From: Alistipes sp.
GTDB lineage: Bacteria; Bacteroidota; Bacteroidia; Bacteroidales; Rikenellaceae
Reading direction: 5' to 3'
Assembly: GCA_017935185.1 (NCBI GenBank)
Contig: JAGBIC010000031.1
Coordinates: 1-42,975, forward strand
DNA: 42,975 nucleotides
The stretch's first letter is position 1. Every line of letters begins with the position of its first letter. Below the pieces are notes generated by a model that ran no database searches, was not told the DNA's origin, and saw only the letters and a list, made by a program, of their open reading frames with translations. Of this stretch, positions 26,562-34,632 are shown in pieces. Both the position numbers and the translations under genes were made by a program.

Positions 26562-27773
26562 TTAACATTTTTCAGCCATACTGCGCTCGATACCCATCTG
26601 CAGGCCATCAATCTCGGCCAGGCCCTTCAAGCGACCCACCAAAGGATATCCCGGATTGGCTTTACGTGTGTAGTCATCCAGCATCTTCAGTCCATGGTCG
26701 GGACGGAAAGGAAGTCTAATATCCTTACGACCCTCCTGAATACGACGCTGCTGCTCCTCAAGCAAAGCCTTCACAACAGCATACATATCGACACTGCCCT
26801 TCAAGTGGCCTGACTCATAGAAGCTACGCTCGGCCATAAAGGCTGTGTTACGCAAATGCACGAAATGGATACGTGGAGCGAACTCCTTAACCATAGCGAC
26901 CAGATCGTTGTCGGGACGTGTTGAGAGCGAGCCTGTACAGAAAGTGATACCATTTGCAATAGACTTATGCTCATTCATGAGCCAACGCAAATCGTCCACA
27001 GTACCTGCAATGCGAGGTAAGCCCAACAAGGGGAACGGAGGATCATCGGGATGGATACAGAGGTTCACACCTGCCTGCTCGGCAGTAGGCAACACATCGC
27101 GCAAGAACATCGACAAATGCTCACGCAGACGCTCCTTACCGACATCGGCATAGGTCTTAAGATAAGCAAGGAACTGCTGCTTATAGTCGCCGCCCTCGCC
27201 TACCACGCCATGGATAAAGGCTTGTGTTACGACGATAATATTGTGAGCAAGTTCCTCCTTCTGCTCCTCGGTAAGCCCTGCAACTATACGCTCGGCCTGC
27301 TCCAGCACCTCGGCAGGATAATCCTCGCTGGCGTTCTCACGCTTAAGGATATAGATATCGAAAGCCGCAAAGGTGGGATAATCAAAGAGCATAGACTCCG
27401 AGCCTGCCTGATTCTTGTAATGCAAATCGGTACGTGCCCAATCCAACACAGGCATGAAGTTATAGCACACGGTATCGATACCACACGCACCCAGATTACG
27501 CAACGACTCGCAATAGTTATCAATCAAACGCTGACGGTCGGCAGAACATATCTTGATACCCTCCGATACGGGAAGGCTCTCGACAACGCTCCAGCGCATA
27601 CCGTAACTCTCGATCTCGCGCTGCACGGAACGAATCTCATCAATTGACCACACCTCACCAGAAGGGATGTGGTGGAGAGATGTTACTACTCCCTCCACAC
27701 CCATCTGCTTCAAGTCGGCTAAAGTTACTGTGTCATTGCGGCCAAACCACCGCCATGTTTTTTCAAGTGCCAT
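26562..27773 (-). CDS. uxuA: Mannonate dehydratase UxuA
   Basis: UxuA removes water from D-mannonate to give 2-keto-3-deoxygluconate (EC 4.2.1.8), a cytoplasmic step in glucuronate breakdown. The 403-residue protein has the TIM-barrel metal-site motifs of the family: HPDDPP (241-246), CTGS (279-282) and HFVHLRNT (303-310). It opens with MALEKTWRWFGRNDTVTL as in other UxuA proteins, and has no signal peptide. It lies 2 bp after the SDR gene, which supports a paired fructuronate reductase/mannonate dehydratase function. No uxaC, kdgK or kdgA is in the window, so the rest of the pathway must be elsewhere. Confidence 0.97.
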   Translation of the reverse strand: MALEKTWRWFGRNDTVTLADLKQMGVEGVVTSLHHIPSGEVWSIDEIRSVQREIESYGMRWSVVESLPVSEGIKICSADRQRLIDNYCESLRNLGACGIDTVCYNFMPVLDWARTDLHYKNQAGSESMLFDYPTFAAFDIYILKRENASEDYPAEVLEQAERIVAGLTEEQKEELAHNIIVVTQAFIHGVVGEGGDYKQQFLAYLKTYADVGKERLREHLSMFLRDVLPTAEQAGVNLCIHPDDPPFPLLGLPRIAGTVDDLRWLMNEHKSIANGITFCTGSLSTRPDNDLVAMVKEFAPRIHFVHLRNTAFMAERSFYESGHLKGSVDMYAVVKALLEEQQRRIQEGRKDIRLPFRPDHGLKMLDDYTRKANPGYPLVGRLKGLAEIDGLQMGIERSMAEKC

Positions 27774-27775
27774 AA

Positions 27776-28582
27776 TTATACGCCGCCAAATGAGCTGAAT
27801 CCACCATCAACGGGGATAATAGCTCCGGTGATAAAGCTTGCATGCTCCGAGCAAAGGAAGTGCACCAGGCCGTTAAGCTCCTTGATGTCGCCAAAACGCT
27901 TCATGGGAGTACGGGCCAACACCTTACGGCTACGCTCGGTCAAAGAGCCGTCAGGGTTAAGCAACACTGCACGGTTCTGGTCGCCGATGAAGAAACCGGG
28001 GGCCAAGGCATTAACACGAATCTTCTCGCTGAACTTCAACGCCATCTCCATTGCCAACCACTGTGTAAAGATGCTAACACCACTCTTTGCCACTGAATAG
28101 CCGGGAACGCGGGTGATAGCTGAATATGTAGCCATCGATGACACGTTGATGATACTACCAGAGCCACCCTCGGCCATAGCCTTACCAAATACGAGGCAAG
28201 GATATACAGTACCGTTCATGTTAAGGTCGGTAACACGGTTGAAATCCTCAACCTTCATATCGAATACGGTCTGATCCTCACGCAATGTAGCACCGGGAAG
28301 GTTACCACCGGCAGCGTTTACAAGGATGTCTACCGAGCCCCATGTCTCTAGAAGTTTCTCGCGAGCGGCCTCAAGGCTTGCGATATCAAGCACGTTGCAC
28401 TGCAAACCGATTACCTCGCCCAATGGGCTCAACTCCTTTACTCTATTATCGAGCTGCTCCTGACGAATATCAAGAATAGCTACCTTAACACCATTCTCTA
28501 CGAGGCTGCGAGAGATGCTGCCTCCGAGCACGCCGCCACCACCGGTAACGACAGCTACTTTACCTTTCAAGTTAATATCCAT
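27776..28582 (-). CDS. SDR-family oxidoreductase, probable D-mannonate (fructuronate) oxidoreductase
   Basis: This is a classical short-chain dehydrogenase of 268 residues. It has TGGGGVLG (13-20) for NAD(P), NAAG (89-92), and the catalytic Ser149, Tyr162 and Lys166 (SSMATYS...GYSVAKSG). The C-terminus NALAPGFFIGDQNRAVLL resembles SDRs placed beside uxuA in Gram-positive and Bacteroidota genomes, which replace the unrelated UxuB by interconverting fructuronate and mannonate. Substrate is inferred from the 2-bp spacing to uxuA and that precedent. It has no signal peptide and acts in the cytoplasm. Confidence 0.88.
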   Translation of the reverse strand: MDINLKGKVAVVTGGGGVLGGSISRSLVENGVKVAILDIRQEQLDNRVKELSPLGEVIGLQCNVLDIASLEAAREKLLETWGSVDILVNAAGGNLPGATLREDQTVFDMKVEDFNRVTDLNMNGTVYPCLVFGKAMAEGGSGSIINVSSMATYSAITRVPGYSVAKSGVSIFTQWLAMEMALKFSEKIRVNALAPGFFIGDQNRAVLLNPDGSLTERSRKVLARTPMKRFGDIKELNGLVHFLCSEHASFITGAIIPVDGGFSSFGGV

Positions 28583-28587
28583 AATGG

Positions 28588-29484
28588 TTATTCGTTTTTA
28601 TATTGCTCAAACAAATTTGCGATACCTGCCTCGGTAGTGTTACCACCGTGAACAACAACACGATAGCGAAGCTTGATAGTCTCGCCCTTCTTCAAATTGG
28701 TTGCCTTATCATCCTCGGGCCAATACATCGGGGTGGGTGACATAAAGCCATAGTCACGAGTGAACCAAGGTGAAGGATACCAGCGGTTAGAGGGGTGCTG
28801 CATAATGGCTATACCCTCAACACCTGTCTTACGCTGACCATAGCAGTCAATCCATGCTGAACCTACACCAAAAGTACCCTTCTCGCCGGTCTTACCCTCA
28901 GAGTTGATCATAGTTCCGCCTTGTGTCACTGTCAAATCGGGATCTACACGAGCACTGAAAAGTGAGTGGTTGGTCTTCAAGATTGTAACATCGATAAGCA
29001 TCTCCATCTCAACATCGAAGTCGATGAAATAAAGATTCTTCGATGGCGATGAAATGGTAATCTTACGGCGGTCAATAATGGGAGCCGGAGCATCAGGGCG
29101 CTTCCAAATACACTCATCCTCAATAACAACTCTTTCACCTTTGGCTTCGATGATGCGGGCTCCCACTGATACGATTTGACCACGGTTCAAACCCTCCTGC
29201 CAATAGTTGCCGCCATTTACTCGGTCACAACCGAAGAAAAGCGAACTATGGTGGGGGTATGTACCATTACGCATTGATGTTGTTGAACCACCAGATATGG
29301 GGCCGTTTACAGGATAGAAGAAAGGATACTTCTCATCAGGCTGAAAACGGTAGCTGGTAAAGAACTGGTTACCAACATTTATATCAATACGATTACCTAT
29401 TTTTGTTGCAGATACCTGCTGCGGCTGTGCCATAACACCTACAGCCACAAAGAGGGCCAATGCACTCAATATAATCTTTTTCAT
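28588..29484 (-). CDS. Exported DUF6807 (PmoA-like) family protein, first paralog
   Basis: The 298-residue protein carries a Sec signal (1-20, GVMAQ cleavage) and so is periplasmic. It shows the family hallmark of a His pair before an aromatic and a Trp: YPHHSSLFFGCDRVNGGNYW (76-95, His78 and His79), followed by beta-rich sequence with GVEGIAIMQHPSNRWYPSPWFTRDYGFM near 230-255. Databases name this family after methane monooxygenase PmoA, but there is no real link to methane oxidation and the activity is unknown. It lies 5 bp upstream of the SDR gene. With the second paralog and two Gfo/Idh proteins it likely acts on the same periplasmic sugar. Confidence 0.85.
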   Translation of the reverse strand: MKKIILSALALFVAVGVMAQPQQVSATKIGNRIDINVGNQFFTSYRFQPDEKYPFFYPVNGPISGGSTTSMRNGTYPHHSSLFFGCDRVNGGNYWQEGLNRGQIVSVGARIIEAKGERVVIEDECIWKRPDAPAPIIDRRKITISSPSKNLYFIDFDVEMEMLIDVTILKTNHSLFSARVDPDLTVTQGGTMINSEGKTGEKGTFGVGSAWIDCYGQRKTGVEGIAIMQHPSNRWYPSPWFTRDYGFMSPTPMYWPEDDKATNLKKGETIKLRYRVVVHGGNTTEAGIANLFEQYKNE

Positions 29485-29512
29485 TTTAAATTTATTTTAA
29501 TATAGCACCTTA

Positions 29513-30742
29513 CTATTTAACCTTAACAATAGGGGGATTTGCAAAATCGTTCCACAAACGGTCGGCACGCTCCTTGGTCATCTCACCATCGTAAGAAAGC
29601 ACACGATAGCAGAGCTTATAGCGACCACCAGCCTCCAAAGTCCAATCCTCATTCTTGGTGGGACATAGGCCGATAAAAGTATCGCCACGACCACCATTTG
29701 CATTTTCGTCCCAGATACGAACCGGCTCGGGAGCCTTACGATTCTGCGGATGGCTCATGAAGAGCAAACCTGAACGACCATTATCGCACTGACCTGTAAC
29801 ATAGATCCAGCGAACATTTGTGCCATCAATCTGCTGACGAGTATTACCCTCTGAAGTGAACATCTCACTATTGTGACGAGTCCACTCCTGCGGGCCACGC
29901 CAACCGAAACCAGCATAACGATAGGCTCGGAGGATTACCGGCAGGTCGGTAGAGGGATGGAGCTCTGACTCAAAATCCCACAGGAAACCACCCTCGAGAT
30001 TGTATGCCTTCACATTCCAGGTCTCGTCCATGATGGCCTTCTCTCCCTCGGGGGTAAAGATGTAGTGATAGAGATGTGCCTTATAACCGGCGCAAATATC
30101 ACCCTGATAGGTACGGTCGTAACCACGAGCACGTACAGTACCTTTCATATCACGAAGATTCCACAAGTCGTACATCTTTCCATCATACTCAACGCGGGTC
30201 CATGGGTTCCAAATACCATAGTGGTGGTAATGGTCACGAGGCTGGATTCTTGTCAAGACATTACCCGACGGAGAGTATGCGGGGTGAATATAACCGCTAC
30301 GACGATAAGCAGGATGCACACCTTCGGGAGGGAATGTGGTAGTGTAGTTATACTGCAACACAGCCTTTCCATCCTTGCTCAACACCAATGCCTCGTTAGT
30401 GTCCTTTACAGTCATAGAACCACTTTGGTCTACGGTATCGGTACTGCTTGCTACAAAATAACGTGACGCTCCGGCAGGAGTATCACCATCCAAAACCCAG
30501 TACAACACAGGATTCTTGCCGTCGGCCCATACGAGTTGGCACTCAACGGGACGCTTTTCACCATCAACCTTCTCGAAAAGAACAACACCATTGTTCTTTG
30601 TAAGGTTCATTTTAGCAACGTCGGCAGCAACAATGCAATCCTTACGAGCAAAGTCGCCGGCGTTGACCTCGATCTTTATGGTCGAGGCCAACAACGACGT
30701 GAGTGAAAAGCAGAAGCATAATAGCAAAACTGCTTTTTTCAT
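29513..30742 (-). CDS. Exported DUF6807 (PmoA-like) family protein, second and longer paralog
   Basis: The protein has 409 residues with a Sec signal (about 1-20). An N-terminal beta-rich domain of about 110 residues is absent from the shorter paralog. The DUF6807-type core follows: PRDHYHHYGIWNPWTRVEYDG (169-188, His171, His173, His174), GFLWDFESELHPS, and GRSGLLFMSHPQNRKAPEPVRIWDENANGG near 320-350, which parallels the MQHPSNRW segment of the other paralog. The two are clearly related but diverged, suggesting different roles rather than recent duplication. It lies 13 bp after the Tat-type oxidoreductase gene. Activity is unknown. Confidence 0.82.
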   Translation of the reverse strand: MKKAVLLLCFCFSLTSLLASTIKIEVNAGDFARKDCIVAADVAKMNLTKNNGVVLFEKVDGEKRPVECQLVWADGKNPVLYWVLDGDTPAGASRYFVASSTDTVDQSGSMTVKDTNEALVLSKDGKAVLQYNYTTTFPPEGVHPAYRRSGYIHPAYSPSGNVLTRIQPRDHYHHYGIWNPWTRVEYDGKMYDLWNLRDMKGTVRARGYDRTYQGDICAGYKAHLYHYIFTPEGEKAIMDETWNVKAYNLEGGFLWDFESELHPSTDLPVILRAYRYAGFGWRGPQEWTRHNSEMFTSEGNTRQQIDGTNVRWIYVTGQCDNGRSGLLFMSHPQNRKAPEPVRIWDENANGGRGDTFIGLCPTKNEDWTLEAGGRYKLCYRVLSYDGEMTKERADRLWNDFANPPIVKVK

Positions 30743-30755
30743 AGTTAATTTAATT

Positions 30756-32132
30756 TTAGAAGTTATAGGGAGGTCTCATATGACGAGAAAGCATTGCATT
30801 TGCCTGGTCGTCATTCTTGAAACGCTCGGTAACGGGATCCCAGTAAAGCTTACGGTCGCTGAGTTTCATTGCAATGTGCTGCAACAAACATACAGAGCAT
30901 GAACGGTGAGCAACCTCAACGGGAGTGATAGGAGCCTGACGGGTGCGGATAGCCTCCAGCCAGTTACCATGGTGATCCTTGCTATTGTAGAGGTGGATTT
31001 CATTCTCGCCAATACCTGAAGTAAGGATCTTGGGGTCTGAAGCCTGCAAAGAACGCTGATTAGCAGCCTTAACAGGATCGCTGGCAGATGCCACGTAGTT
31101 ACCACGGCAAACGAAAATCCAACCCTCGGTACCCTTGAACAATACACCATTAGGCTTCTCTTTGCTATCAGTCATACCGCGAACGATTACACCGTTAGCA
31201 TAACGCATTTCGGTCTGGAAATCTGACATGTGAACATCCCACAAACCGCCTGTAGCAAATGTAGCGCGACCTGAAACCTCGACAGGACCAGAGTACTCGG
31301 TATCCATTGCCCAATGAGCGATATCGAAATGGTGGTGGCCCCAACCTGTAATCATACCGGCACCAAACTGCTCGCAACGCAACCAACCCGGACGAGCGTT
31401 AATATCCTCGGGGTGAACACGGTCACGAGTGTAGGGAACATAAGGAGTCTGACCCAACCACTTCTCGTAGTTGAAACCCTCGGGGATAGGCATCTCCTCG
31501 GCATTACCACCTGCGGGATCACCCGGCAGACGAACCTCGATCTCCTGAAGCTGACCGATACGACCATTGCGAACCAACTCACATGCGTAGCGGAACTGCT
31601 CCATAGAACGCTGCTGGCTACCAATCTGGAAGATACGACCTGATGCATGAACAGCGTTACTCAACTTACGACCCTCCTCAACTGTGAGTGAAGTGGGCTT
31701 CTGCATATAGATATCCTTACCTGCATTGGCAGCATCGATACCGATTTTTGCATGCCAGTGGTCGGGAGTACTGATCAATACGGCGTCAACATCCTTGTTT
31801 GCCAACAACTCCTCGTAGTGCTCGTAAGTCTTAACATCAACATCCGACTTACCATACTTCTTGGCATAATAACCCTCGATTGCACCCTTGGCAGCAACAA
31901 CACGCTTTGCATCCAAATCACAAGCTGCAATAATGCGAACATTGTCATATTTCCAAACGCCAGGCATATCGTGAGTACGTGAGATACGACCTGTACCGAT
32001 AGCACCGATATTGATTCGGTTAGAAGGTGCATTGGCACCAAAAACTGAAGCGGGAACAATTGTAGGAGCTACGAACAAACCTACGCCTGTTGCCAAAGAT
32101 CTCTTCAAAAAATCCTTTCTTGTCATTGTCAT
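30756..32132 (-). CDS. Exported Gfo/Idh/MocA oxidoreductase with Tat-like signal
   Basis: This 458-residue protein begins MTMTRKDFLKRSLATGVG, a twin-arginine-like signal in which the second Arg is Lys (RK), with a hydrophobic part and an AxA-like site near residue 33. The Rossmann loop GAIGTGRIS (43-51) is intact. Lys145 (QKP, usual EKP) and Asp270/His273 (GHHHFDIAHW) form the catalytic set of sugar-oxidising members. A Tat route allows export with NAD(P) already bound, as in glucose-fructose oxidoreductase. It is the first gene of the operon. The likely reaction is oxidation of a ring hydroxyl of a sugar or glycoside; substrate unknown. Confidence 0.9.
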   Translation of the reverse strand: MTMTRKDFLKRSLATGVGLFVAPTIVPASVFGANAPSNRINIGAIGTGRISRTHDMPGVWKYDNVRIIAACDLDAKRVVAAKGAIEGYYAKKYGKSDVDVKTYEHYEELLANKDVDAVLISTPDHWHAKIGIDAANAGKDIYMQKPTSLTVEEGRKLSNAVHASGRIFQIGSQQRSMEQFRYACELVRNGRIGQLQEIEVRLPGDPAGGNAEEMPIPEGFNYEKWLGQTPYVPYTRDRVHPEDINARPGWLRCEQFGAGMITGWGHHHFDIAHWAMDTEYSGPVEVSGRATFATGGLWDVHMSDFQTEMRYANGVIVRGMTDSKEKPNGVLFKGTEGWIFVCRGNYVASASDPVKAANQRSLQASDPKILTSGIGENEIHLYNSKDHHGNWLEAIRTRQAPITPVEVAHRSCSVCLLQHIAMKLSDRKLYWDPVTERFKNDDQANAMLSRHMRPPYNF

Positions 32133-32167
32133 AGTAGTAAGTTTTTAGGTTTATACTGCTTTTAATG

Positions 32168-32175
32168 CAAAGATA
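32168..32175 (-). promoter_or_regulatory. Promoter of the Gfo/Idh-DUF6807-uxuA operon
   Basis: TATCTTTG (minus strand) fits the -7 consensus, 35 bp before the operon's first ATG. The -33 region is weak, as expected for a promoter needing an activator; the AraC-type gene is the next gene upstream. The rest of 32133-32331 is very AT-rich. Confidence 0.65.
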
Positions 32176-32331
32176 AAGATATAAAAAATCTCTAACGCAT
32201 ACTATTTTTGCAAATGTTTATACTTTATTGAGCAAATTAAGCTATGACAAAGGCCCAAAACCTCTAACTTTTTTTTTAAAACTTTTTATTATATAATAAG
32301 GTAAATATTACACCAAATGCAAAAGTCTCCC

Positions 32332-33204
32332 CTATCGTGTAAACTGCTTACGATACTCGGTGGGCGTAAGGCCCGTATAGCGTTTGAAAATTCTGTTGAA
32401 ATGTGCCGTAGAGTTAAACCCGCTTTCGAGACACACCTGCACAACATCCATGGTACTCTCTACCAATAATTTACACGCATGTCCAATACGCAGGTTCATT
32501 ATATATTCCTGAAAAGTCTTACCGAAACTCATCTTAAAATAGCGGCTGAACGACGAGGTATTCATCGCCACAAGCGAAGCCATGGTGGTCAAATCGATAT
32601 TCTCTCTGAAATGCGCTGTTGCATAAGTAAGAATCTTCTCCATGCGCTGATTCATGGCTGTCGACGACGATTTATGGAAAAGCTGTGTACCCAGCAGCTT
32701 GCGATCCTCGATTTCGGCCATAACATCCAACAGTTGTAACAGACCAATGATACGCATCTTGCCGCTATAACTCGGCATCTTCTCGATAAGCTTTACAACC
32801 TCTCGATTCACAGCAGGAGGGAAATAAATTCCGCGAGCAGACTCCTCAAGCAGAACTTTCACATGCGACAAATCGGCGTAATTGTTAATGGCATGCGCCA
32901 TAAAGTTCTCCTCGAATTGTATGATAGTGCCCTTCACACGCCCCTTTGCAACACCATTACGATAATCGTCGGCACTACGCAAATAGTGAGGCACACCATG
33001 CCCGACAACTATCACATCTCCCGGGCCAAACGGCCCCATACTATCGGCAACAAACATGTCGCCAACGCTCTCTTTGACATGTATAATCTCAAATTCATTG
33101 TGCAGATGCCAATTATACGTAAACATATCGTAGTCATAATGTCTTGCGATAATCGGCATGTCGGCAGAAATAGGCAGCTGCTCATGTATAAATCTGTTGC
33201 TCAT
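32332..33204 (-). CDS. AraC-family transcriptional regulator
   Basis: This 290-residue protein has a cupin-type sensor domain at the N-terminus (HLHNEFEIIHV near 33-43, GDVIVVGHGVPHYL near 62-75) and two helix-turn-helix motifs at the C-terminus. The latter run from ENIDLTTMASLVAMNTSSFSRYFKMSFGKTFQEYI to CLESGFNSTAHFNRIFKRYTGLTPTEYRK, the latter being the AraC signature. Cupin-AraC proteins usually sense a sugar and activate a nearby operon. It lies directly upstream of, and in the same direction as, the Gfo/Idh-uxuA operon, which has its own promoter. Control of that operon is a strong but untested inference. Confidence 0.95.
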   Translation of the reverse strand: MSNRFIHEQLPISADMPIIARHYDYDMFTYNWHLHNEFEIIHVKESVGDMFVADSMGPFGPGDVIVVGHGVPHYLRSADDYRNGVAKGRVKGTIIQFEENFMAHAINNYADLSHVKVLLEESARGIYFPPAVNREVVKLIEKMPSYSGKMRIIGLLQLLDVMAEIEDRKLLGTQLFHKSSSTAMNQRMEKILTYATAHFRENIDLTTMASLVAMNTSSFSRYFKMSFGKTFQEYIMNLRIGHACKLLVESTMDVVQVCLESGFNSTAHFNRIFKRYTGLTPTEYRKQFTR

Positions 33205-33225
33205 CGAAGATTAGTTTAGTTTTAG

Positions 33226-33256
33226 CAAATATACATAAATTTTTACGCAGAACAAA
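33226..33256 (-). promoter_or_regulatory. Promoter of the AraC-family regulator gene
   Basis: TTTG (33253-33256) and TATATTTG (33226-33233) on the minus strand are separated by exactly 19 bp, a perfect match to the Bacteroidota housekeeping promoter, 21 bp before the start codon. Confidence 0.85.
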
Positions 33257-33309
33257 GACGGAACGCCATTTATAGATATGCCGGCACTTTCTTATTGACA
33301 AAAAAAGAT

Positions 33310-33317
33310 TAAATTTG
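33310..33317 (+). promoter_or_regulatory. Promoter of ruvC
   Basis: TAAATTTG fits the -7 consensus, 16 bp before the ATG; a CTTT lies 19 bp upstream. The short distance implies a very short leader. Confidence 0.55.
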
Positions 33318-33333
33318 CACTATATTAACTGAG

Positions 33334-33948
33334 ATGGAGAGTCGGCAGAATACATATCGCATCATGGGCATCGACCCGGGCACCAACTACATGGGCTACG
33401 GCATAATCGAGATTGAAGGCAAGCAGCTTCGCTCGGTTGTGATGGGCGACATTGATTTGCACACAATGAGCGACCCTTATCGCAAATTACACTATATCTT
33501 TGAGCGTGTGAGCAAGCTCATCGAAGACTATGACCCCCAGGAGGTCGCACTCGAATCCCCATTTTTTGGCACAAACGTGCAGAGCATGCTCAAGCTGGGA
33601 CGCGCACAAGGTGTTGCCATGGCAGCAGCATTGAATCATGAGCGAGATGTTTTCGAATACGCCCCCACCCGCGTAAAGCAGGCCATAACAGGTTCGGGTG
33701 CCGCATCTAAAGAGCAGGTGGCAGCCGTAGTAAAACGCATGCTCAAACTGGAATATATGCCACGCCGATTGGATGCTACCGACGGCATGGCTGTAGCTTT
33801 GTGCCACTATTTCACTGCCCGCACCCCCATATCACTTGCAATGGGCCCTGCCAGAGTAAAAGGTCTCGGCGGTGGAAAAAAGGCAGCAAAAGGCTCCTCA
33901 TCGTGGGAAGCCTTTATCAAAAAAAATCCTGAAAGGGAGATAAAATAG
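33334..33948 (+). CDS. ruvC: Holliday junction resolvase RuvC
   Basis: RuvC cuts four-way DNA junctions after RuvAB branch migration (EC 3.1.21.10). The RNase H-like fold shows its acidic metal ligands: Asp14 (GIDPGTN), Glu74 (ALESPFFG), Asp147 and Asp150 (LDATDGMAVALCHY). The 204-residue length is longer than E. coli RuvC (173). The extra part is a Gly/Lys-rich tail (KGLGGGKKAAKGSSSWEAFIKKNPEREIK) common in Bacteroidota. It is a single gene, convergent with a small membrane protein gene 16 bp away, with no clear terminator between. Confidence 0.97.
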   Translation: MESRQNTYRIMGIDPGTNYMGYGIIEIEGKQLRSVVMGDIDLHTMSDPYRKLHYIFERVSKLIEDYDPQEVALESPFFGTNVQSMLKLGRAQGVAMAAALNHERDVFEYAPTRVKQAITGSGAASKEQVAAVVKRMLKLEYMPRRLDATDGMAVALCHYFTARTPISLAMGPARVKGLGGGKKAAKGSSSWEAFIKKNPEREIK

Positions 33949-33964
33949 ATTATCGCAATTACAC

Positions 33965-34234
33965 TTATTCCTCCTTACGGAACCACCTCTTGACTCTTTT
34001 GACGCCCTCTGCACCGAGAATCAGCAGACCGCCATATTGTGCGCTTTTGGCAAGGCCAAAGAATGTAGCCCACAATGCACCTCGCCATCCTGCCCCAATC
34101 GGCAAAGCCAAAGATGCAAAAGAGAGCAGATAAAATATCACGCACGAAAACAACACAATCGCACCCGTACGAAATGACAAACCCTGCAAAAACCGCTTGG
34201 CACGCCCCCACAACAAGGTCAATCGCTCTTTCAT
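33965..34234 (-). CDS. Small two-helix membrane protein of unknown function
   Basis: Of its 89 residues, the first 20 are basic (MKERLTLLWGRAKRFLQGL). Two hydrophobic segments follow (about 22-45, TGAIVLFSCVIFYLLSFASLALP; about 50-75), and a basic tail (EGVKRVKRWFRKEE) should stay in the cytoplasm. I do not recognise a named family. It starts 1 bp after the stop of the cysteine-rich small gene, so the two are co-transcribed and perhaps work together. The frame is supported by this coupling and by the membrane layout. Confidence 0.75.
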   Translation of the reverse strand: MKERLTLLWGRAKRFLQGLSFRTGAIVLFSCVIFYLLSFASLALPIGAGWRGALWATFFGLAKSAQYGGLLILGAEGVKRVKRWFRKEE

Positions 34235-34235
34235 G

Positions 34236-34421
34236 TTAATATTTGTAAAACGAATATTTTTCTCGCAAATATTGCTTCACCTCCTCGGGCAACGAAGTGA
34301 AATATGCCTTCCAACCCGGACAAAAATTGATATGCCAACGCCAAAATCTGCCTATAAGCGATTTGGGATTAACATCATACTTTGCTCTTAACGGACAATT
34401 TTCACATTTAGAAGTAGCCAT
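34236..34421 (-). CDS. Small conserved cysteine-containing protein
   Basis: I choose the ATG at 34421 (MATSKCENCPLRAKYD), giving 61 residues; the longer frame to 34517 runs through the promoter. It has a CxxC pair (Cys6, Cys9) and a later Cys in RFWRWHINFCPGWKAY, and ends in charged helix-like sequence (LPEEVKQYLREKYSF). Three Cys plus a His suggest zinc binding. I recall similar short proteins in other Bacteroidales but know of no function. It is the first of a two-gene unit behind the promoter at 34445-34452. Confidence 0.75.
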   Translation of the reverse strand: MATSKCENCPLRAKYDVNPKSLIGRFWRWHINFCPGWKAYFTSLPEEVKQYLREKYSFYKY

Positions 34422-34444
34422 AATTGAGAAATGATTTCTTTTTA

Positions 34445-34452
34445 CAAATATA
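34445..34452 (-). promoter_or_regulatory. Promoter of the two small genes
   Basis: TATATTTG (minus strand), 23 bp before the chosen ATG, with ATTG 20 bp upstream. It also decides the start of the 61-residue gene, since the longer frame would begin upstream of it. Confidence 0.65.
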
Positions 34453-34556
34453 AATATTTGTACTGATATACACAATGTCGGTCTACAAAAACGATGTAAT
34501 TTATTTTTATGGATCAAAAAACAAATCCCTTTGGGCGCTCTTTCACTTTTTTTTCG

Positions 34557-34564
34557 TAACTTTG
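34557..34564 (+). promoter_or_regulatory. Promoter of the GNAT-gcvT pair
   Basis: TAACTTTG fits the -7 consensus, 68 bp before the ATG at 34633. A TTTG lies upstream but at about 23 bp, wider than usual. Confidence 0.55.
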
Positions 34565-34632
34565 AAAATTAAATGGCGTCATAAATATTTTTACACCCAC
34601 CCAAAAAAAGCAAACAACAAACAATATATATT

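Noticed and set aside
27051-27647. Plus-strand frame of 198 codons opposite uxuA
   Set aside because: Fully antisense to uxuA, no signal, no motif, no promoter.
32286-32299. Perfect palindrome TTATTATATAATAA beyond the AraC gene
   Set aside because: Pure A/T in an AT-rich gap, so likely by chance; too weak for a terminator and no evidence for an operator.
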